From Nautilus pompilius (lineage: Eukaryota > Mollusca > Cephalopoda > Nautilida > Nautilidae), in NCBI GenBank assembly GCA_018389105.1, contig JACATO010000310.1, positions 62,001 through 126,000 on the forward strand: 64,000 bases of DNA, written 5' to 3'. The notes under the pieces are model-generated. The model was given only the letters and a program-made list of their open reading frames with translations. It made no database searches and was not told where the DNA came from. The translations under genes were made by a program, and so were the position numbers. Position 1 is the stretch's first letter, and every line of letters starts with the position of its first letter. Shown piece after piece: positions 47,641 to 59,617 of the stretch.

Positions 47641-48362
47641 CTAAAAGTGATTACGAAGGGACAGCTATATATTTAAACGGACTCACGTTTTGCTGCTTCA
47701 TCTCGTCTCTTCTTCGAAAGAAAAAATCTCGCTTTATCTATATAGAGAATCTGCAATGATTTAATTTCTGAATGTTCCTTCGGAATTGTCCGTGAAAGAA
47801 GAACGTTGATTTGTGACGGTCCGTGTAGTGGCGGGGGGGGGGACAATTCAAGTTTTGAAACTGTAACCGGATTGGTTAATTAACGAAACGAATTAAAATC
47901 AATGGAACGTCTGGAAATAATTCGAGCTTACTCAGAAGAGGAACGATGTAAGAGTAAATAGTCGTACAAACGATAAACCAACCGTACGCAGGGTAAGATT
48001 TAAATTAATGTGGTCGGTCACCTGCCATGTTTTAAAGTGTTTGTTCTTTTTCTTAATTAAGCGATATCCATGAACAGACTACAGGAAAGACGGTGGTTAG
48101 CCATCTAACGGAGCCGCATGCCGCCATCTCTAGGGCTGACAGAGAGTAGGCGGAACTGAAGACTGAACGCCGGGGTGATGAAACACCGGAACCGACCAAA
48201 CATTGGGGAGACGACTTCTTTTGTTTAACATTTAAGACGCTTCAGGACACCGCACGTCCATTTTTCCTTCTTGGAGTGGAAGGTCTCGAGTCAGAGTCTT
48301 CGCGAAACAAGTTGGTAGATGGAAGGCGGCCACTCTGATCTTATCGAGGCGGGAGGAGAAAG

Positions 48363-48661
48363 AAGCCTTTTGAAGACGGAACTTTCATTAACGAGGCATT
48401 CTTGGAAGTGGCTGACGCACTGCTCGACAAATTTGGAGATAAGTCAGCAATAACATCAGCCACGGAACTCTCTTCAGCTCTCTGGGAAGACCGTGTCGAG
48501 CGAGGAGCATAAACCGAATGGCTACTGATGTGGTTGCGCAGCTGAGATCCGATCTGGACGTGTGTTCATGCTTTATGTTCACTTAGACGAGCCAACCGAT
48601 ATTGTTGGCATGGCAGCCCCTCCGGTGCTTGATACCAAGGCTTTTCTCGTCGAGGACGTGT
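48363..48661 (+). pseudogene. hAT transposase fragment, GTF2IRD2/EPM2AIP1-like lineage
   Basis: Three consecutive plus-strand frames make one protein segment. From 48363: KPFEDGTFINEAFLEVADAL, then LDKFGDKSAITS. After a shift near 48500: INRMATDVVAQLRSDLDVCS then CFMF. After another near 48577: LDEPTDIVGMAAPP. This corresponds to the region leading to the first catalytic aspartate in hAT transposases of the FAM200/ZBED/GTF2IRD2 type (F...F+.E...VAD.L......I......L+..T+.RR...+..D+..QL......F.L.LDESTDI). No start codon lies in the first frame, so a simple ORF scan misses it. It is on the strand opposite the neighbouring hAT remnant and from a different lineage. No termini found. Confidence 0.68.
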
Positions 48662-48699
48662 AAAGGTCGGCCAGGGCGCTATATTAACGAGGAAAGTGT

Positions 48700-50759
48700 T
48701 CCGTAACAAGAACTCTTTTCCATTGCAATGAATGGCGTCAACTGTGGCTTTGCATCACTCTGCCAAGCAGATACAGATCATCCTGCCTTTTGGTCTGTTA
48801 CCATTATGTATTACATCAGCATTCAGTGTGTGGAAAAAATATTAAGATTATTGCGGTTAAAATAGTTAATCAGTATGTGCAAAGGTTTTACAAAGGCGGC
48901 CAGTTAGAGTTAGACCAGCAGGGAGATATCTATCTATATGTTCCGAACAGAAATACGATAGTTAAGCAGAAGAAAAGTATTACAGCGGTTCCGAGAACTT
49001 TTGCAGTCAAGAGATGAACACTGTGAAGAGCCGGATGGTGGCTTCTGTCTCTCAGCGTTCTTGGCAAGCCTTACTGGTAAATTAAGTGAGTTGAATTTAG
49101 AACTGCAAGGAAAGAATAAGCGTGTGATAGACACGAAATGCTTAGTGAACAGCTTCCAACTAAAGCTGTAAATATGGTGGTCTCAACTACTAAAAAAACT
49201 GCTGTAATACTTGAATTCCATTTAAAAATTGCAGTCAGAGTCTGATAGGAGCTTCACAGATTTAACGGTTATTATGCAAGTTGTACATATCTGTTGTTTC
49301 CATTTTCTGTGGTGGACGTTAAAAAATATATATATTAGAAAGTATGGAAACACGTGCTGATGTCAAGAAAACACACCTTTAAATGGAACTGGAATACACA
49401 TTGTCAGATGAGGACTTTGGACTCTTGTTGACATAGCACACTCATTCTTATAGAATGTTGCCATGTGACTGAAAATGTTATTTGGCTCGACATGCCTAAA
49501 TGAATCAATGTTTTCTGACATGAAATACATAAAATCAAAATGTCGCACAAAAATGACAGATTCTCACCTGGTCAACTGCATCAGGATGGCTGCGATGTCC
49601 TGTGCAAGTAACTTATCCAGACTGGCAGATGAGCATGAAATATCTCATTAATTTTACAAGTTTATGTTAAATTTTATGTTGAGATTCTATTTGAATGCTG
49701 TTGTAGAGAACTACGTTTATTATAGTATGTCATGTGGGATTTAATACATTTTCTGCCATGTATTTTTAGGTCAGTAAAATATCTTCTGAACAAGAAATAG
49801 CTCATGGCACAAGAGGGGTTGATGACACTTGAGTTAAACACAAAGACGGGCTTCCAGCTTTCAGCCACAAGCGATGAAGTCAGCAAAATGTTTTACTGTG
49901 GCATCTCATGTGAGCAAGACTATTCAGATGATCCTCACAGGCCAGAATTCTTTTAGATTGCTATCATACTCTACAGAATTATTGCATATTTTTTACAGCA
50001 AATCTTTTAAGCTTTTTTTTGTTTGTTTATTTGTTTCTTAAATTAATATTCAGTTTTTGTACAACTTGGGAGTTGTTGTTTTATTCCCCATATATATCAA
50101 TGTCTGGAAAGAAGATAACCCTGGTGAAAGAGAATAGCGCAGTTGTCTGCTAGGAAGCATTTCCAATCTTGCACCTTGTGAGAGTCTTGCCTTTCCAACT
50201 TCTACAGTAAAATCCCTGCTAGAACTTTTCATTTTTTCATTTTTTTACAGGTGAGAGGGAATCGGGGGCCCAGAGGAAGGGAGCCCATGTGAGGACTGGC
50301 TGGGGAGGATAAAGAAGAAGAAGAAACTTTGCAAGGCAGTTTTTCCCAACCAAGTTTTTTTACTCGTGTTAATCAAAATTGGGCTCTCAAACATAAAAAT
50401 CAAGTTGTTTAACCAGTGGATCGAGCATGCTGACCACAACTTGGAATTAAAACAGATCTTAAATAATATCTATATATCCAGTATTGTCCAAAAATCCAGG
50501 GTGCCCTAGAAGTTTGAAGATTTTCGTGAAAACGGTGAACGATAACAAATCCTGTTGATTTTATGAACAACAGTTTGTCTTCCAATAATTAAGAAAATGA
50601 AGCCATAATACTTGAGGTACTTTAGATTTACGAAGTCTTGAGACCAAATATCCTATATATTTTAATTAATTTTAAAATAATAATTGTCCCATTTATCGAT
50701 AGTTTTTTCACCTAATGTACAAGCAATCATAGCTTGTCTTGCACACACACACACACACA

Positions 50760-50796
<37 letters not shown>

Positions 50797-53700
50797 GCAC
50801 ACACAATTGGTATCAAAACCATACTTACCAACTTTTCAAAATTCTCATGGGGAGATTTTGTGCAACTCGCTGCAAAACAAGCAATTTACAAGCAAAACTG
50901 TTTTAAAGCCTATCAATTTGCAAATACCCACACATTCTTTGATTTTGTCATTTGCTTTCAATTCTGCAGGTCTCAAGATATCATCATATTTTCATTTTTG
51001 TAAATTTCAGATTTAATCTTAACACAATGTTGTTTTTTTTACTTCCAGAAAACAAAGTTAAGGCACCAAATGTACATGTATGCATTTGTATATATATTTA
51101 TAATACTAGTAATTAAGTAATTTCTTTGGCTGTCCTCTTTATGGTTTTACTCATACTTAGTTGATTAATTAGTTCAAATATGTACTTGTTTTCATTTCTG
51201 AAGAACTCATATATCATCTTGAAAATATTGTTTTATTGCTAAATAGGATGTTCAATTTCCTATGCTGATTGGAAATATTAAATTAACAAGTAAAAACAGA
51301 TTTTATTGTATTTACAGACACTATTAAATAAACTATATCATTACATTTTAATCACAATACAGAACATGTTAAATAATTTACTGTAACAATCACAAATGAA
51401 AATGAAGAGAAAGATAACTACTATTGGAAATAGCACCCATAATCTGGAATAACAAATAAGAAACATAAGAATTTTAATCTTACTAAACAATGAAGAATTT
51501 AAAATTTGAGCAAGGGTTCCCCTACCCTGGGTCTTTTAAAAACTTTTAGTTTAAATATAAACAATAAACTTAATTATGGATACAACATAATCAGTCAGAG
51601 AATTAAAGCATTTCATAAACATCAAGTGTGAAATAAAATAGGCCCATCTTGCAAAATGCATCTGTTTTTGAATTACATTTGGCCATCCAAGGAAATTCTG
51701 TTTTCCAAGACATCTGGAATGTGCACTCGTAGTGTTATCTCTTCGCCTTAGTCGCCAAAGAAGCCATTTTAACTAATCACATGAATAATAACACTTGGTT
51801 TAGAACGATAAATACGATTGGTTGTTTCATTTGTATAATCGGTTTCCATTGGCCAAGAAGGCCTGATTTCTGGTATGAATCATGTGTTTACTCAACTGGT
51901 TTTGCTATAGAGAGCAAACGATTGGCTGACATTTACCAGGAAATTTTGAATGTACGAAAAAGTTAATTATAGTTACGCAAATCGGTAGACTTCCAGAAAA
52001 AAATCTGTGTACACGACTAAAATCGGTATAAATGACCAATTATGAAAACCTGATCAATAGATCGAGTCAAAGGTAAATTCGGGAGACTCCTGCCCAAAAT
52101 GGGAGAATTGGCAAGTCTGGCAGCCACTTGTGACATGGATAGAGCAGAAAAAGAGAAGTGGGTAAGTGCTAAACACAGCATCCAGAAGCAGGAAACATCA
52201 TAGTTTGTTGAAGGAAATGACTAGAGATAACTGTAAGGAGGAAATAGCCCATGTGTATCCACTGGTAGGGAATCATCCTTGGGTGCCTTCTACATAAACT
52301 TGGTGTAATTACTGGGAAGTAACTAGAGAAGTTCTCCAAAACTGCTAATACGACATAGATAAGAAAAGCCAAAATAGCATCTTCTGGAGATGGTCAACAA
52401 CGTAAACACATGTCTCTAAAAGGATAAATGTTATCAACAGGAGAGCAGTATACATGAGGATGGAGGGTTCTGAACAGATAAATTTCAAGTATTATCAATT
52501 TGTCTTTTTGAAACTAAATTTCACTTTCATGGAGCAAATATATAAATTCATATTTTAGCCCTGTTTTATGACCTTAAAGTGACCAACATCTTGAAGTTTT
52601 CTTAGTAGAAAGTTGGACAGACAGAGTAAACTGTAGGCTTCAAAATTGTAAATCAAGATTCCAGGCTATAGGTTTTGTTCTGGATAGTTTCAAACTGGTA
52701 TCATTTCTATGTCTGTCTAACTAAACTAACATCTTAAATTACCTTTATTTCAGCCATTTAAGTGTAGCAAACCTGATTATACATTATGAACAAGATACCT
52801 GAAAAATTTGGGTCTCCTATCACAAAAAGCTGCTGAGTTTTTGTTTGTTTTTAGTAAATGATTGACCATTGACCCTCATTGGCCATTTTAGATCATGTAA
52901 CCTCTCAACCAAAGCCTTGTGCTGCAAATAGGTTCATAGAAATGGTGAATCTCAAGCCTAAACACTCAGGGTTTTTTGCACTTTGGCTATCTAGTGTGTA
53001 GTCTGTCCTTAAGACCACCAGTGTTGTTCTTATCAGATGCTGATAAGACCCTGCACAGCTCTAAAGACAGGAAAGTGCTGAACTGAGGGTACTACCATTC
53101 CAAGGAGAATTTTTAGTGCTTTAAACAACGATAGCATCTGTTATAATTCAAAACAAAAACTGTTACAGAGTTGCCTCTCTTTTCCCTCTTTAGTTTAAAA
53201 AGCTGAACAATAGCTACTTAAGCAATACACAGTTCCAACGTAAAACTGTTATTTACAATTTATGTCAGTGCTAAAAGTGACAATCCCAAATTAATGAATG
53301 GCCATAATAAATGGTGAAATATTCTTTTATCAATGCTTCAGAGACTGCCATTTTGTGCATTAGATCATTTCTGAAGAAAGTAGAAAAAGTAGACTGTACA
53401 AAGGTCATACAACACATTATCCTGCACAAGTATGACACATACAAATGAATGTCATACAGAAATGTGCACAACTATGATGTGCATGTTGTTATTTGTGGTC
53501 TTCTGGGCAAAAGAGCTCTAGTACTGCCTGTATGTTTGAAAAGTATTCAAGTTTTAAAGACCCTAGAATTCCCTTGAAGTAGTTGAGTTATTACCAAAAA
53601 GGAAAAAGGATTTCCAGTCATGAAGCAATTTCAACCTTTTTAGCATTCCAAGGGGGTATCCTTCAAGCAATTAAACTTTTAAAATTGTTAAAAAAAAAAT

Positions 53701-54088
53701 TATTTGTTCTTTTTTTTTCTGGTTTTTTGCACCATTGGGGCAAATAATTTACGGTCTGTTTTTGGCCAGGGGTGGGGTGGGGGGATAATCCACCATCTGA
53801 TCAGAAAGACAGGAGCTGACCCTAACTTTGGTGAGTAATAGGTAGAATGCTTAATGCCAAATGAAGTGGATTAAAAAAATAGAAATTTTTATGTAAATAA
53901 AAATTAGCTTTAAATTTCGTCTCCGCTTCGCAGCATAGAATTGGCTTCTAACTGGCCAAAGATGTCAAATGTATAGACTATCATCCCTTGGTATCTTTGT
54001 CTAATAAAAGGAATCAAGGAAAACCAAAGCGAATGAAGAATGAAACAAAAAGGGAAAAGTTAAAAGAAAAATATTATAATTAACTAGA

Positions 54089-54089
<1 letters not shown>
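48700..54089. other. AT-rich, CpG-poor stretch without recognised exons
   Basis: From about 49.1 kb CpG becomes rare; lines 52201-52800 hold only two CpG in 600 bases. No frame has a recognisable domain. A compound (CA)n-(CT)n repeat lies at 50743-50793 and an (AAG)n-tailed purine segment at 50260-50330. The texture is that of intron or gene body DNA. Confidence 0.45.
50743..50793. repeat. Compound (CA)n-(CT)n microsatellite
   Basis: About ten CA units run directly into about sixteen CT units. Confidence 0.94.
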
Positions 54090-54125
<36 letters not shown>

Positions 54126-54162
54126 TAATAATAATAAAATAATAATAATAATAATAATAATA

Positions 54163-54212
<50 letters not shown>

Positions 54213-54229
54213 GAATAATAATAATAATA

Positions 54230-54314
<85 letters not shown>
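54090..54314. repeat. Long (AAT)n array, about 225 bp
   Basis: The largest triplet array in the window. AAT units are interrupted by several single-base slips (TATAAT, AAAT, AAG), so sub-blocks are out of phase with each other. Confidence 0.95.
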
Positions 54315-56608
54315 GAAAATTAGCTATATGAACATTAATGATCCACCAGACATGGATTACATTGTAAGAAAATTTTAAAAATTGATTTTCTATTTAAATA
54401 ATGAACGCAAAAGCTTATGAAATACTATTTGAAATATAAACCATGTCTGTTTATGCTTAGAACTGAAATGGTATAAAAACTCCTTGAATATTCTTAGTTT
54501 TAGTCTTCTCCATGCTAAATTGGAAACTTTTTTCTCTAAGCAGAGACTAAATGCAACACCTTCCCTGTCCCTTGCTTGCAGTGTACTGGGCTTAATGTCG
54601 TTTAGGCTGTTCATGTTCACTGTCAAACAATCTGAATATTACGACCAACTATTGGCCTATGGGTAGCACCATTTCATAAAACCAACCATTCCTGTTTTTT
54701 TCCTACAACTGCTATCAAATTGCTTTTTTCCTTTTATTTAAATCAGTAAAATCAGTGAAAGTTCATCAGCAAAATTTACAGTTTTTAAAAATTTAATTAG
54801 ACAACTGTTAGCCAAATAACTGGCTTAAAAATAAGCCCTGGAAACCAATAATGTATGATATTTGTAATCATTAGTGTCATAATTATATTTTTATCATTTA
54901 ATTATCATTGCTACTATTAAATACATTGTAATAATTATTACTGCTGTTATTAATGCCCATGACTTTGTTCAACAGTCACAGAACAGAACACATTGTCAGT
55001 GATAGAGGGAGAGGAACCATTTCCCCTCTCTTTCTACTGTCAATAACTCTTGTTTAAGGACAGTCATGGTACATATGCTTCAAAATGGTCTGAATGAGGT
55101 TTCTGAGCTTACAGAAATCTCTCCAGATGGAGGATAGACTCATTTGAGCAGGATGTGGAGATGATGAACTTGCTAGCCTCTAAGAATGGAACCTCAGCTT
55201 AGGAAAAAATGTCAGTGCTATAAACTTGTGGGCAAATGAGAGAGCGCCATTAAAATTATTATTTCCTGAACTGTTATCCTAACTACAGGACACATGCCCT
55301 AAGCTTTCACTTTCTATTGTGAAAAATAGAGAGCCACAGCAACTAAAAGTCATTCTTTTAGCAATTGCTACATATTTATTTGCTTTGTTGTTGTTTTTTC
55401 CTCAAATTGCTTACAAACCGGTTACTCTTCAATAGCTCCTATTTGAAGACTCCTAAGTGTCCATGTTTGTTATATTCATCGTTCAAAATTGTTAAACTCA
55501 ACTTTTGTTTTTAAACCTGGATGCAGCCTGCAGAGTGTGGGAATAGATATTGGTGGAGAAACTACAGGATATTTTTTACTCTGAAATTATTGACACAAAA
55601 CTTCCTCCTTACATGGCAGTCACATCAGCCAAGGGATACTGTGGCATGAATCCTGCCATCATGGATCCCCAGAATGGCACTTTATGGGTAAACTTCACCA
55701 TATCCTGCAAACAGTTGATGAAAATACTAACTAATATGCATTTCAGCTGAACATCCCATTATCACAACTTCATTGTACATCCGTTATATGCTGATATTAT
55801 TAAGTGACTGATTATTCCATGGCTTTTGTTCCTATCTTCATCACTAATTGATTTCTATTAATAGTGTCCCATAATTTTTTTGACAAGCAAACATTAACAC
55901 ATCATCTAGAGCAATGTAGGAAACCTCATTTTCCTTCCAATGAAATAGGAAAAGGCTGAACAGAAGTCTTTAATAATATAGAACAGCATGGGATAAATCA
56001 CTGGCAGTTTTTTAACAATGATATTGTAAGCTGATTTTTTTTAAAAATTAAATTGGTAGGCTGACAACTTGATATTTTTTGTGAATTGATATTTTGTTTC
56101 TATTAAAGTTTTTGCCTCATGGAAAGGATTGAAAATAGTAATGGGGTATCTGTCAAGTACAATCTACACTGGGTGAACATTGCAATCAAATGGTTGGTAG
56201 GTCCAGCAGATGGAGCAATAAAATTATCAAACAGATATTAACAAGATGACACTAGAAGCCTCTGTTCTGTTGGTTAAAAGTTTTGACTAGATATCAATTG
56301 ATTAAGGGTACAAAGGTAATTAACCATTGATTTGGATAATGAAAGAGTTTGGCTATTCAGAAAGATTGTTGCAAATTAAGCTTCCCAATCTGGCATACTG
56401 AAGATTGCAAGGGGATTTAATTGAAGCTTTGAAAAAATAAGGAACATGTACTTAAATCTCTGTCTGTCATCATCTCTCAAGCTAATAGGGGTCATATCCT
56501 AAAACTCTATAATCATCACAGTAAGATGAACATCAATAAATAGTTTTTCAGTGATAGTGTAATGAATACAGGTGGTTAAATTTGATAGTGTAATTTCCTT
56601 TTAGAATG
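54315..56608. other. CpG-poor stretch without recognised gene
   Basis: Short open frames only (for example 55550-55750); no domain recognised. Confidence 0.45.
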
Positions 56609-58050
56609 CTTTAGATCAGAGGTCTCCAAACTACAGCCCGCAGCATGATTCTATCCGGCCCGTGGAGACTTTCCCCCAACCACGTGGTTGGGCTGTAGAA
56701 AAAACACAAACATCTAATTTTTGTTTGCTTAAAAGGGTTTATAGACATAGATGGCTAGACGCATGCGCCTTACCTTTAGGCCCTTCTCGTCTAGACATGC
56801 TTTGTTGAGAATTGATGACCCTTTCACGCACCGATGTAAACTTAACTGCTTTGATGAAGTTAACATGGTCATTATTCAGTGGCTAGTTTATAAACTGCGT
56901 CTGCAGCTCAGTCAATCGTTATTAGCACGTTGAAACACTCGCAACATCTGGAAACTAACCGGCGAAAGAAAGCATCTTTTGTTTAATTCTGTCTTTGCAC
57001 CAATTACTTATTCTATGTTTGAATTAGTTTTGGCTGTGCTATTGCATGTAGTACGATATAGAAGTCTTGCTGATTTCTCTGAATGTTACCTACTTAAATA
57101 TTTAATACAGTTCACGTCCAAAGTCAGTGTGAATCTTAAATTGCAAGGTGAAACAAATCTGATTTGTGATCTCTTAACGCACATCCAGGCTTTCCGAAAA
57201 AAATTGAAACTCTTTGAAGGACAGCTTCTTGTTAAGAACTTGGCTCATTTTCCCTGCTCTGACAAGTTGCGGAACGAAGGAGAGGTGGAATTTCCTTTTG
57301 GTTTTGCTATTGAAGTCATTACAGACTTATTAGCACAATTTCTGCAATGATTTTCTGATCTTGATCCGAAAACAGAGGAAATTAAGCTGTTTAAAAACCT
57401 GTTCGATTGCAATGTTGAAACTCTCCCAAACCGGCTCCAGTTAGAAATAATTGATCTTCAGTCAGATGCAATGCTCCAAAGCAAGTATAAGGAGGGAGAT
57501 CTTATCAAGTTTTATAAATCATTGCATCCTGCACATTTTCCGAATTTGAGGCGATTCACCATGGGATTGCTGTTGATCTTTGGCACTACCTATCTCTGCG
57601 AACAAACCTCAAAGATGAAGTATATCAAATCAAAATATCAATCGAATTTATCCGATGAACACTTGGCGTCCATCCTAATAATTGGCTCATCAAGCCTAAA
57701 ACCTAAGTACGGGGACATTTTGAAATCAAAGACTCAGTTCCATCATTCCCATTAAACTTGTTCTGATCTTTGTGTTCATTTATGTTAGTGTGTCTCAATA
57801 TTCTTTCTTTCTTTGATTAAATTTGTAATCTTAAAGAAAATACAATTGAACAAAGATGGCCTTCTTTTCCTATCTGCAGTTGAGTATTTGCTGATTCTGG
57901 CAGAACCCTTTCTTTGGTTTGAGATTATTAATCATTCATAAGTTTGATTGACATTTTTTTCTTTGTAATTATCCAATCAGGCCCGCGCAGGTGTGTCAGA
58001 CATGCCATCAGGCCCATGGTCTGAAAAGTTTGGAGACCTCTGCTTTAGAT
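56609..58050 (+). mobile_element. Complete but internally deleted hAT (Charlie-like) element with TSDs
   Basis: The element spans 56617-58042 (1,426 bp). Its ends are a perfect 16-bp inverted repeat: CAGAGGTCTCCAAACT at 56617-56632 and AGTTTGGAGACCTCTG at 58027-58042. It is flanked by an exact 8-bp target-site duplication, CTTTAGAT, at 56609-56616 and 58043-58050. Eight-base duplications and CAG...-type termini define hAT. GGCCCG-containing subterminal sequence (56635-56665) is usual for this lineage. Inside is only the C-terminal part of a transposase, so the copy depended on a transposase supplied elsewhere. It sits in CpG-poor DNA yet keeps more CpG than its surroundings, which suggests a fairly recent insertion. 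Confidence 0.95.
56979..57755 (+). pseudogene. C-terminal half of hAT transposase, GTF2IRD2-like, split by one stop
   Basis: Two frames, 56979-57350 and 57471-57755, are in the same phase (offset 492) and are separated by a TGA at 57348-57350. The sequence between them is also open, so a single in-frame stop interrupts about 259 codons. Motifs in order: NLKLQGETNLICDLLTHIQA and KLKLFEGQLLVKNLAHFPC, then after the stop LPNRLQLEIIDLQSDAM, FYKSLHPAHFPNLRRF and FGTTYLCEQTSKMKYIKSKY, LSDEHLASIL. The last blocks are the hAT dimerisation domain. The BED finger, the catalytic aspartates and the tryptophan region are missing, removed by the internal deletion. The protein cannot be catalytic. Confidence 0.88.
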
Positions 58051-59617
58051 ACTTGGCTTGAAAGATTGAAGGAATTTATGTAAGTTGAACGGCTTCTTGC
58101 CCAAGGCTGGAGCAGGCATCAACAATTAAGATGGGAGACATTGAAAATAGAAGCTTTTTAGTTTTTTGTATTATCCATGTCTAAACACAGGATCTGCAAT
58201 TTAAACTTTCTAAATAATGTTTAAACTTGTAGGTTTTCTTTCCTTTTGTTTCATTTTACTACATATGGTTGCTTTCCTTTACATAAATAACTGAAATATG
58301 AAGAAAATCACCTAACATTACTGTTATCATTTTTTTGTTGTTTTAATACTAACCTGCACCAAGCACCTTCACTGTAATAATTTGTTGTAGAGATGCATGG
58401 AATATAACTGAGGGATGTTATCTTAATAAAAGAAAACCTTGAGCATTGCATCAACCATGGATTAAATTACACTTGGAAATTTTAATTTTGGTCACCAGTG
58501 ATTTCCACTTGAAAATTTAACTTGTAAATGATCTGAGGCTGGAATCTTCAGGAGCTAAATCCTTTTGCTGTTAGCATATCCATTTGTAAAAATAAATAAA
58601 AACCATATTGGAATACTAACATCAGGTGCTTTCAATCTAAGCAAATATTTGGTTTTCTTTTTCTGCAGGGAAGCTATACTGTAACTTATAGTAAAAAAAA
58701 GACAGCTTCTTCGCCTTTTTCGTAAATATATGAACATCATTCATTATTAGAACACAACACCCATGTATATTTGTGTTGAATTAGTAATGAAGAATGCATA
58801 GTTCTTTGTAATTATAAATTATTTATTAAAGGTGTAGATATAATTAAATGCATTCGTTTACTAATCTGCTGCATGTCACTTGATCTTATGATTTTATAAA
58901 TGGTAACTTGCTCATAGTGTAAGGGAAATAACTCTTCAATGGTGTATTACAATTCGACAAAATCTACTGGAATTCTAAACATCAAAAGTTCTTATGTCAT
59001 AATATAAATTTATAATTATTTTCTCCTGCCTGTTAAATGTAGATCATATTTTAACTAATGTGCATGATTTTCCTGGCTAACCACCCTCCTAATGGATTAA
59101 ATCTAAATGACCATGTGACCTACTAGCAGTGGGCAGTTGTATGGAATTATTCAACAACAGTCAGGATGATTTGGAAAAGATTGCAGAAGGGCATAACTCT
59201 GTAAGTAGGTCATGATAGATGAAGTCTGCAAGCACATGAGAAGCAACAGACCTGCCACAAAGAACCAAAAACTATGAGCTATATATTGCACACTTCAGTG
59301 GGTCACTTGTACAAAAAACCCTCCATGATGTAGTCAGTCTATAACAGTCTATGGGACATCATGACTGAGAAATCAATCATTAAAGAGGTGTGTAGGAAGT
59401 TAAAACCTCACTAAGTACTGAGTCCCATGCATCATTCCAATAGTCTAAGCTGCTGGCAGTGATGTGATGGTATGGAGCATGTTTAGCCAGTAGGGTTGTG
59501 GTCCACTTGTTTGAAGGGACAAGTGACATAATGAATATGAAGGAGTTGTGACTGGTTCTCTATCCAGAGGGATAGTATGACAATGCCACCATATCAAGCA
59601 AGACTGGTTTACAGGAT
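58051..59617. other. CpG-poor stretch without recognised gene
   Basis: No coding frame of note; nothing recognised besides A/T runs. Confidence 0.45.

Noticed and set aside
47820-47850. G-rich run as the missing terminus of the SCAND3-like hAT element
   Set aside because: It does not match the inverse of GGGGTTCTCAAACTTT and no matching 8-bp duplication of the 45845-45852 flank is present.
50228-50330. SINE end with (AAG)n tail
   Set aside because: The GATAAAGAAGAAGAAGAA end looks SINE-like, but no head, promoter boxes or second copy could be found in the window.
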